Shown piece by piece: positions 1 through 4,483 of a stretch of DNA of 17,080 bases. The notes below the pieces were generated by a model. The model saw only the letters and a list, made by a program, of their open reading frames with translations. It ran no database searches and had not been told where the DNA came from. The DNA comes from Fidelibacterota bacterium (lineage in GTDB: Bacteria > Marinisomatota > Marinisomatia > Marinisomatales > TCS55): assembly GCA_002725545.1 (NCBI GenBank), contig PBPW01000087.1, forward strand, positions 7,863 to 24,942, read 5' to 3'. Every line of letters begins with the position of its first letter. The first letter of the stretch is position 1. The position numbers and the translations under genes were made by a program.

Positions 1-156
1 TTATCAGGAAAAGCACCTAAAGCTGAAAGTGGAGATGTCTTCAGAAGTCAAGCCGAACTTGTTCGTGCTATGAGTGATAGGAGATATGATCAAGATCCTG
101 CTTACCGTCAGGATGTTATAGCTAAACTAGAACGGTCAGACAACTTAGCATTTTAA
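1..156 (+). CDS. gp9: Capsid assembly scaffold protein, C-terminal end (partial)
   Basis: An open frame runs from base 1 to a TAA at 154-156 and gives 51 residues; the start lies outside the window. The tail has the pattern FRSQAELVRAMSDRRYDQDP followed by AYRQDV, which I recognise as the usual C-terminal end of T7-like scaffold/capsid assembly proteins (a residue run like 'AM-DPRY-DPAYR'). In that family the C-terminal part binds the capsid protein and the scaffold is lost on maturation. Position supports the call: in T7-like phages the scaffold gene sits just before the major capsid gene, and the capsid gene follows here after an accessory cassette. Only about the last 50 residues are visible, so the assignment rests on this motif plus synteny. 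Confidence 0.8.
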   Translation, partial: LSGKAPKAESGDVFRSQAELVRAMSDRRYDQDPAYRQDVIAKLERSDNLAF

Positions 157-159
157 ATT

Positions 160-306
160 ATGTCAACTATAAAAATACCAGTTATTCCTTTTGATGAACA
201 GAATACTGAAGACGCAGCTGGCAAGGGAACGAATGGTAGTTATAAAAATAAACCAGTACCAGGTGGCGGGGGTAAAAAGAAAACTTACACACCGGAGAAA
301 TCATAA
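160..306 (+). CDS. Small hypothetical protein, 48 aa
   Basis: ATG at 160, three bases after the scaffold stop, opens a 48-codon frame ending at TAA 304-306. The protein starts MSTIKIPVIPFDEQN and has a low-complexity, basic C-terminal part containing PVPGGGGKKK. It has no membrane segment and no motif I recognise. Its reality is supported by tight packing: it starts directly after the scaffold stop, and its own TAA shares its last A with the ATG of the next small gene (TAATG), an arrangement used again at hli/psbA and gp11/gp12 in this window. Composition suggests a small, probably disordered, soluble protein. No function can be assigned. Confidence 0.55.
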   Translation: MSTIKIPVIPFDEQNTEDAAGKGTNGSYKNKPVPGGGGKKKTYTPEKS

Positions 307-434
307 TGGTAAAAGATCCTTTAAAAGATAGTCGAAAAGAGTTCGACGCCAAGGTACGATCATCCAAAGGCACTAAAGGTTTACAAAAAATAAAGATATT
401 AAAAGAAGCATATAATATCTGGAAGGGTGTATAG
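306..434 (+). CDS. Small basic hypothetical protein, 42 aa
   Basis: ATG at 306 overlaps the previous stop by one base (TAATG), so translation is probably coupled. The frame ends at TAG 432-434. The product is rich in Lys and Arg (MVKDPLKDSRKEFDAKV, then GLQKIKILKEAYNIWKGV) and looks like a short amphipathic helical protein. I do not recognise a family. A basic peptide of this size could bind nucleic acid or capsid protein, but nothing in the sequence shows that. It is the last gene before the hairpin that leads into hli. Confidence 0.5.
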   Translation: MVKDPLKDSRKEFDAKVRSSKGTKGLQKIKILKEAYNIWKGV

Positions 435-440
435 CAAAAC

Positions 441-470
441 GTGGCAGCCCGAAGGTATCGTCCCTGCCAC
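441..470 (+). promoter_or_regulatory. Hairpin in the hli-psbA leader
   Basis: GTGGCAG (441-447) is perfectly complementary to CTGCCAC (464-470). Inside, CGA (450-452) can pair with TCG (458-460), leaving a five-base loop. The hairpin lies in the 64-base gap between the 42-residue ORF and the hli start. A T-run (482-486) follows only 11 bases later, so this is not a canonical intrinsic terminator. Structured RNA motifs (photoRC) have been described upstream of psbA in marine cyanobacteria and cyanophages; I cannot tell by eye whether this belongs to them. It may also be an mRNA processing or stability element for the hli-psbA message. Confidence 0.5.
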
Positions 471-498
471 AACTTGCACTCTTTTTAATTACGATACA

Positions 499-684
499 AT
501 GACAACTACTACTGAATCAGGCGGACGCAACAACAGATTCGCTACCGAAGCACAAGCACAAGTAATCGAGCAAGACTACTTTGAAAATGCTGAACGTGTA
601 AACGGACAACTAGCTATGCTAGGTTTCGTTGCTGCACTAGGTTCGTATGTATTCACTGGTAATATTATACCTGGCATTTTTTAA
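499..684 (+). CDS. hli: High-light-inducible protein (Hlip)
   Basis: This is a 61-residue one-helix chlorophyll-binding protein of the Hlip/LHC-like family. Its N-terminal part ([20 protein letters not shown]) is typical of phage-borne Hlips. The signature follows at residues 32-42: E32, N35, G36, then AMLGF and a single membrane helix, ending GNIIPGIF. Hlips sit in the thylakoid membrane, bind chlorophyll and carotenoid, quench excess energy and assist PSII assembly. The family motif is normally ExxNGRxAM; here the Arg is Gln37. I chose ATG 499; the frame is open further upstream to a GTG at 427, but that would overlap the preceding gene and the hairpin at 441-470 and adds an atypical extension. 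The stop overlaps the psbA start by one base. Confidence 0.93.
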   Translation: MTTTTESGGRNNRFATEAQAQVIEQDYFENAERVNGQLAMLGFVAALGSYVFTGNIIPGIF

Positions 685-1718
685 TGGCAACAACAGTACA
701 AATAACAAAACCAACTAACAGCTGGCAGAGTTTTTGTGACTGGACTACAAGCACTGACAACCGTATTTATGTAGGTTGGTTCGGTGTATTGATGATCCCT
801 GCACTACTAACAGCAACGACATGCTTTATCATAGCATTCATTGCGGCTCCTCCAGTTGACATAGACGGTATACGAGAACCCGTCGCAGGATCATTACTCT
901 ATGGAAACAACATCATCTCAGGAGCCATCGTCCCGAGCTCTAATGCAATCGGTCTTCACTTCTACCCAATCTGGGAAGCTGCAACCATCGACGAGTGGTT
1001 ATATAACGGAGGACCATATCAACTTATTGTGTTCCACTTTCTCATCGGCATCTCAGCATACTTGGGACGACAATGGGAACTTAGTTATAGACTAGGAATG
1101 AGACCTTGGATTTGTGTTGCATATTCAGCTCCAGTCTCAGCAGCCTTTGCAGTCTTCTTGGTTTATCCGTTCGGACAAGGATCTTTCTCTGACGGTATGC
1201 CTTTGGGGATATCAGGGACGTTCAACTTTATGTTTGTATTCCAAGCGGAACATAATATCCTTATGCATCCTTTCCATATGTTGGGAGTTGCGGGTATGTT
1301 TGGTGGCGCTTTGTTCGCTGCTATGCATGGTTCCTTGGTTACGTCTTCGTTAATACGTGAGACTACAGAGAATGAATCTCAAAACTATGGATATAAATTC
1401 GGCCAAGAGGAAGAGACGTATAATATTGTCGCTGCTCACGGCTACTTTGGTAGGCTTATCTTTCAATACGCCAGCTTTAATAATAGTCGCAGCCTTCACT
1501 TTTTCCTTGCTGTTTTCCCAGTCGTTTGCATATGGCTTACCTCTATGGGAGTCAGCACCATGGCTTTTAATCTCAACGGTTTCAACTTCAATCAATCAAT
1601 CGTTGACTCCAATGATAAAATTATTCCAACATGGGCTGATGTGCTCAACAGGGCTAACTTAGGAATGGAGGTAATGCACGAAAGAAACGCACATAATTTC
1701 CCACTTGATCTAGCTTAA
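684..1718 (+). CDS. psbA: Photosystem II reaction-centre protein D1, without C-terminal extension
   Basis: This 344-residue D1 carries, at canonical numbering, all functional residues I checked: Tyr161 (YZ), His190 beside it, His198 (P680 ligand), His215 and His272 (non-haem iron), Ser264 (QB site), and the Mn4Ca ligands Asp170, Glu189, His332, Glu333, His337, Asp342 and Ala344. Residue 130 is Gln, as in low-light D1:1-type forms of Synechococcus. The five-helix protein would replace photodamaged host D1 in the thylakoid during infection. The ORF stops directly after LDLA, so the product equals mature D1 and lacks the usual C-terminal extension removed by CtpA. No intron or frame break is present. 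The ATG shares one base with the hli stop, suggesting coupled translation. Codon choice looks less extreme than in the tail genes. A riboswitch-like RNA begins at the next base after the stop. Confidence 0.98.
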   Translation: MATTVQITKPTNSWQSFCDWTTSTDNRIYVGWFGVLMIPALLTATTCFIIAFIAAPPVDIDGIREPVAGSLLYGNNIISGAIVPSSNAIGLHFYPIWEAATIDEWLYNGGPYQLIVFHFLIGISAYLGRQWELSYRLGMRPWICVAYSAPVSAAFAVFLVYPFGQGSFSDGMPLGISGTFNFMFVFQAEHNILMHPFHMLGVAGMFGGALFAAMHGSLVTSSLIRETTENESQNYGYKFGQEEETYNIVAAHGYFGRLIFQYASFNNSRSLHFFLAVFPVVCIWLTSMGVSTMAFNLNGFNFNQSIVDSNDKIIPTWADVLNRANLGMEVMHERNAHNFPLDLA

Positions 1719-1795
1719 CACCACGTCCGTTCATTCCCATTAGGGAACGCATGAAACCACATCATGGAACGGGGGTGTGGTACTGGAGTATTACT
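1719..1795 (+). promoter_or_regulatory. Glutamine-II ('downstream-peptide') riboswitch candidate
   Basis: The gap between psbA and the 16-residue ORF is densely structured. TTCAT (1730-1734) pairs with ATGAA (1751-1755), enclosing TTCCC (1734-1738) and GGGAA (1743-1747) around loop ATTA (1734 is shared, so only part of each forms at once). CCGTTC (1727-1732) is also perfectly complementary to GAACGG (1767-1772), and ACCAC (1720-1724) to GTGGT (1777-1781). The first and third helices share 1730-1732, so alternative folds exist. The primary sequence (GTTCAT-CCC-GGGA-CGCATGAA, then GGAACGGGGG) matches what I remember of the downstream-peptide motif, shown to be an L-glutamine riboswitch class, found in cyanobacteria and cyanophages before short ORFs. 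The Shine-Dalgarno-like GGAG (1785-1788) directly follows the 3' strand, seven bases before ATG 1796, which suggests translational control. Confidence 0.8.
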
Positions 1796-1846
1796 ATGTC
1801 AGTAAAACTAAAGTATCGTGGTGTTACTTACACAAAAACTATTTAA
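1796..1846 (+). CDS. Riboswitch-associated micro-peptide, 16 aa (YRGVxY type)
   Basis: ATG 1796 is preceded by GGAG at 1785-1788 with good spacing. The frame encodes MSVKLKYRGVTYTKTI and stops at TAA 1844-1846. The core KLKYRGVTY matches the start of small cyanobacterial and cyanophage proteins of the DUF4278 type (MKLTYRGVxY). Peptides of this length are what downstream-peptide RNAs are known for: ORFs from about 17 codons upward (here 17 codons with the stop). The biochemical function of these peptides is not known to me. Being so short, this could act as a product or simply as a translated leader for the exported protein that starts eight bases after its stop. Confidence comes from the SD, the motif and the RNA context together. 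Confidence 0.65.
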   Translation: MSVKLKYRGVTYTKTI

Positions 1847-1853
1847 TTAACAC

Positions 1854-2210
1854 ATGAAAAAAATTGCACTAGCCCTAGCGGCATCACTCGCTTCAGCTCC
1901 TGCAATGGCTGGCATCTATATTAATGCCGAGTCAAATGCTTCTTATACTGGTAATGATTTTACTTCCCGTACTACCGATCTACACATAGGTTATGAAGGT
2001 AATGCAGGTTCTCTTGGATATTATATTCAGGGTGGTCCAGCATTTACATCACCTGACGGTGCAGATGGTAACACAGATTTCTCAGGTAAGCTCGGTGCTT
2101 CCGTAGCTGCTTCAGAGAAGTTTGATGTTTATGGAGAAGTTTCATTCCTTACAGATGAGACTGCAGATACAGCATACGGCACAAAAATAGGTGCTAAATA
2201 TAAATTCTAA
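1854..2210 (+). CDS. Exported beta-barrel-like (outer-membrane-type) protein, 118 aa
   Basis: Residues 1-19 form a clear Sec signal peptide: MKK, a hydrophobic Ala/Leu core, and the signal-peptidase-I site AMA before Gly20. The rest alternates polar and non-polar residues in Gly-bounded strands (YINAES, TDLHIGYEG, LGYYIQGGPAF, FSGKLGASVA, FDVYGEVSFL, GTKIGAKYKF) and ends with Phe, the classic C-terminal residue recognised by the outer-membrane barrel assembly machinery. About 99 mature residues would allow only a small barrel or a subunit of an oligomeric one. Similar small signal-peptide proteins occur in other marine cyanophages, as far as I recall, without known function. No SD is visible, and the start lies eight bases after the micro-peptide stop, so translation may be coupled to it. 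Possible roles are masking a receptor or altering envelope permeability, but both are inference. Confidence 0.75.
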   Translation: MKKIALALAASLASAPAMAGIYINAESNASYTGNDFTSRTTDLHIGYEGNAGSLGYYIQGGPAFTSPDGADGNTDFSGKLGASVAASEKFDVYGEVSFLTDETADTAYGTKIGAKYKF

Positions 2211-2212
2211 TT

Positions 2213-2377
2213 ATGGGACAACAATCTAAAACGGGGTTCGGAGTAGCTAACCCTGTTCCTTATTCACCTGACTCAAGGTTAAAGAATCTAGATACTAACC
2301 CTAGTGATCAGCAACCTCCCGGAGTAGATGAAGAACCAGAATACCAATCCCTTGAAGAAGCTCTTACAGGGGATTAA
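2213..2377 (+). CDS. Small acidic Pro-rich hypothetical protein, 54 aa
   Basis: ATG 2213 comes two bases after the previous stop, and the frame ends at TAA 2375-2377. The product begins MGQQSKTGFGVANPVPYSPD and ends with an acidic stretch (DEEPEYQSLEEALTGD). It is Pro/Gln/Asp/Glu-rich, has no hydrophobic segment and is probably disordered. I do not recognise it. It is the last gene before a strong terminator (2386-2417), so it closes the hli-psbA accessory transcript. Its position just before the capsid gene would suit a minor virion or assembly factor, but that is a guess. Confidence 0.55.
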   Translation: MGQQSKTGFGVANPVPYSPDSRLKNLDTNPSDQQPPGVDEEPEYQSLEEALTGD

Positions 2378-2385
2378 TGAATTAT

Positions 2386-2417
2386 GGATAGGGGTTTTCT
2401 TACTCCTATCCTTTTTT
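2386..2417 (+). terminator. Rho-independent terminator before the capsid gene
   Basis: GGATAGGGG (2386-2394) pairs with CTCCTATCC (2403-2411), giving nine base pairs with one G-T wobble around an eight-base loop, followed at once by six T (2412-2417). It starts eight bases after the stop of the 54-residue gene. It should end or attenuate transcription coming through hli and psbA, so that capsid mRNA mostly derives from a promoter further downstream. Confidence 0.88.
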
Positions 2418-2603
2418 ATAATGGTAGAAACACTACATGTAAACTACCATAGGTCAGAGGCACCTCAGTGTCGGACCTCTGACTAATTGGCTTTAGCCCT
2501 GTACGCAGGATACCTTTAGCCGTCTAGACGGTGGGATAGACCACAAAAAATGATCAAAAAATTTTGCATGCAAGAAAGTAAATATTAATCTTTATCCATA
2601 ACA
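2418..2603 (+). promoter_or_regulatory. Structured capsid leader with a run of short hairpins
   Basis: No gene is seen in these 186 bases. Complementary arms in order: ATGGTAG 2421-2427 with CTACCAT 2444-2450; GTCAGAGG 2453-2460 with CCTCTGAC 2476-2483; GGC 2489-2491 with GCC 2496-2498 (loop TTTA); CCTG 2498-2501 with CAGG 2506-2509; the 12-base palindrome CCGTCTAGACGG 2520-2531; GTGG 2531-2534 with CCAC 2541-2544; and the palindrome TTGCATGCAA 2564-2573. The octamer CTTTAGCC occurs twice (2491-2498, 2514-2521). Because terminators lie on both sides of the capsid gene, a promoter is expected in here; ATTGGCTTTAGCCCTGTA (2486-2503) faintly resembles the Syn5 phage-polymerase promoter. The hairpins may also be RNase processing sites, as in T7. 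No Shine-Dalgarno sequence precedes ATG 2604. Confidence 0.6.
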
Positions 2604-3806
2604 ATGGCACAACAAGCAACGTCTGCCAATGCTAATGGACCGATTTGGGGAGGTGCCGATAACGGTGCTGATACCACTACCTCTGCTAGAAGAGCTTTAT
2701 ATCTTAAGCTGTTCAGCGGAGAGATGTTCAAAGGTTTCCAGCGTAATACAATCGCTAGAGATCTTGTTACAAGACGTACCCTAAAGAATGGTAAGTCTTT
2801 ACAGTTCATCTACACGGGTAGAACCAAAGCGGAATTCCATGTACCAGGGCAGTCCATATTAGGTAATGACGAGAAGTCTCCTCCAGTAGCAGAAAAGACA
2901 ATCACCTGTGATGATCTACTCATCTCAAGTGCATTCGTTTATGAGCTCGATGAGACACTTGCACATTACGATCTGCGTGGTGAAATAAGTCGTAAAATCG
3001 GCTATGCATTAGCAGAAAATTATGACCGCCGGATCTTCCGTGCGATCTCAAAGGCTGCTAGACAGCCAGCACCAGTTAATATGAGTAACTTCGTAGAACC
3101 TGGTGGAAGTATTGTTAAAGTTGGTGCTGCTAATAGTACCGATGCAACTGATGCTTATGATTCAACTAAGTTAGTACAGTCCTTCTTCGAGGCAGCTGCT
3201 ATCCTAGATGAGAAAGGAATCAGTGGTGAAGGTAGAGTAGCTGTTCTTAACCCAAGACAATACTATGAATTAATCAGAAACTGTGCTACAAACAACCTGA
3301 TTAATCGTGACGAAACAGGTGACGCATTACAATCCGGTAATGGAATCCTTGACATTGCAGGCATCAAGATCTACAAGTCAATGAATATCCCATTCCTTGG
3401 AGATTATGGTGTTAACCTAGCTAACCTACCATCTGGTGCTGTATCTAATATCACTGAGGCTGCTTCCAAAGGCTCCTTCATTGGTGAAGATATGGATGAC
3501 CAAGATGCATCTACTACTCCTAACGGACAGAAGACTGTAAACAACTACGGTACTGCTGCTAAGTTTGGAGGTTCCTGTGGACTTATCTTCCAGAAGGAAG
3601 CTGCAGGTGTTGTAGAAGCTATCGGACCACAAGTTCAAGTAACAAGTGGAGATGTGTCAGTGGTATACCAAGGAGATGTGATACTCGGACGTTTAGCAAT
3701 GGGGGCAGATTTCTTAAATCCTGCTGCTGCTGTTGAACTAGTAGCCGGAGTTGATGTATCATCTAACTGGAACAACACTGCTGTTTCTAACGCAAGCTTC
3801 ACCTAA
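2604..3806 (+). CDS. gp10: Major capsid protein (T7 gp10-like, HK97 fold)
   Basis: This 400-residue protein fits the T7-like capsid family (T7 gp10A is 345 residues). The N-terminal part is disordered (Ala/Asn/Gly/Thr). Residues around 27-70 (ARRALYLKLFSGEMFKGFQR, then a GKSLQFIYTGR segment) match the N-arm and E-loop area, and the segment from about 85 to 150 (PGQSILG, DDLLISSAFVYELDE, ISRKIGYALAENYDRRIF) matches the long spine helix. Residues 210-265 (RVAVLNPRQYYELI, GILDIAGIKIYKSMNIPFL) are the P-domain part typical of these proteins. It assembles with the scaffold into the icosahedral procapsid. The gene stands alone between two terminators, and its codons (more CGT, GTA/GTT and C-ending forms) look better tuned for high expression than those of the tail genes. 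I saw no slippery site for a gp10B-like frameshift product. Confidence 0.95.
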   Translation: MAQQATSANANGPIWGGADNGADTTTSARRALYLKLFSGEMFKGFQRNTIARDLVTRRTLKNGKSLQFIYTGRTKAEFHVPGQSILGNDEKSPPVAEKTITCDDLLISSAFVYELDETLAHYDLRGEISRKIGYALAENYDRRIFRAISKAARQPAPVNMSNFVEPGGSIVKVGAANSTDATDAYDSTKLVQSFFEAAAILDEKGISGEGRVAVLNPRQYYELIRNCATNNLINRDETGDALQSGNGILDIAGIKIYKSMNIPFLGDYGVNLANLPSGAVSNITEAASKGSFIGEDMDDQDASTTPNGQKTVNNYGTAAKFGGSCGLIFQKEAAGVVEAIGPQVQVTSGDVSVVYQGDVILGRLAMGADFLNPAAAVELVAGVDVSSNWNNTAVSNASFT

Positions 3807-3833
3807 GCTTATATTTTTATTAACCAACATATT

Positions 3834-3858
3834 GGGAGTCTTCGGGCTCCCTTTTTTT
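3834..3858 (+). terminator. Rho-independent terminator after the capsid gene (Tphi-like)
   Basis: GGGAGTC (3834-3840), loop TTCG, GGCTCCC (3845-3851): seven pairs including one T-G wobble, closed by a stable UUCG tetraloop and followed by seven T (3852-3858). It lies 27 bases after the capsid stop and ends four bases before the next ATG (3863). In T7 the main terminator Tphi holds the same place between genes 10 and 11, allowing much capsid mRNA and less tail mRNA by partial read-through. Confidence 0.93.
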
Positions 3859-3862
3859 ATTT

Positions 3863-4483
3863 ATGGCTTCCACGACAATTGACACCGATACCGAACTATC
3901 CGCAGTGAACTCAATACTGGGAGCTATCGGGCAGTCACCAGTAACTTCTATAGTTTTTGATAACCCAGAAGTATCATTCATATATAATTTATTAAGAGAT
4001 GCTAATGTTGATGTACAGGCAGAAGGCTGGCACTTCAATACAGAAAAGCATGTAACTTATACACCTGATTCAGTTACAGGTAAAATAGCTATTGGTAATG
4101 ATATCTTAAAGATGGATGTTACTGATGGTTGGACACATAGAAAATTTGATGTAGTAAAGAGAGGAGGATATTTATATGATAAGTATGACCATACAGATGA
4201 CTGGTCAGATGCTACTGAAATACTATTAGATATAATTAAACTAGTATCTTTTAACGATCTACCTGCAGTATTTAAAAGATATATTATTGCTAAAGCTTCC
4301 TCAAAAGCAGCAACACAATTAGTAGTTAATCCTCAATTAGTACAACTATTACAACAACAAGAAGCTTTCGCTAGAGCTACACTGATGGAGTATGAATGTA
4401 ATCAAGGTAATCATTCTATGATGGGATACCCTGAAGATACAGTCTATACTACTTATGAACCTTGGAGGGGGTTAAGGCGCTAA
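3863..4483 (+). CDS. gp11: Tail tubular protein A (T7 gp11-like)
   Basis: The 206 residues compare with 196 in T7 gp11, and conserved stretches line up throughout: TELSAVNSILGAIGQSPV near the N-terminus, then AEGWHFNTE, then a KRGGYLYDK segment, LVSFNDLPAVFKRYIIAKAS and a C-terminal ATLMEYECNQGNHSM. In T7 twelve copies form the gatekeeper ring between portal and nozzle. The start ATG lies four bases after the T-run of the upstream terminator and has no SD, so any ribosome must load on read-through mRNA beside or over that hairpin. The TAA shares its last base with the ATG of the tail tube B gene (TAATG), so the two are likely translationally coupled. Confidence 0.93.
   Translation: MASTTIDTDTELSAVNSILGAIGQSPVTSIVFDNPEVSFIYNLLRDANVDVQAEGWHFNTEKHVTYTPDSVTGKIAIGNDILKMDVTDGWTHRKFDVVKRGGYLYDKYDHTDDWSDATEILLDIIKLVSFNDLPAVFKRYIIAKASSKAATQLVVNPQLVQLLQQQEAFARATLMEYECNQGNHSMMGYPEDTVYTTYEPWRGLRR

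Noticed and set aside
684..1718. Group I intron or homing endonuclease in psbA, as in some cyanophages.
   Set aside because: The D1 frame is continuous and all residues keep canonical numbering to 344.
2421..2486. A 21-codon ATG frame (MVETLHVNYHRSEAPQCRTS...) in the capsid leader.
   Set aside because: No SD, follows a T-run directly, and its sequence is fully explained by the arms of two hairpins.
2451..2545. Possible tRNA or tRNA-like structure made of the hairpin run.
   Set aside because: No acceptor stem closing the set, no GGTTC-type T-arm and no plausible anticodon arm in the right register.
2564..2597. Host-type promoter TTGCAT, 16-base spacer, TAATCT, before the capsid gene.
   Set aside because: Weak match to both boxes, start would lie almost at the ATG, and such matches are common in AT-rich sequence.
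3760..3860. A gp10A/gp10B-type frameshift extension of the capsid protein.
   Set aside because: No convincing slippery site before the stop, and the terminator follows after 27 bases, leaving no room for a second product.
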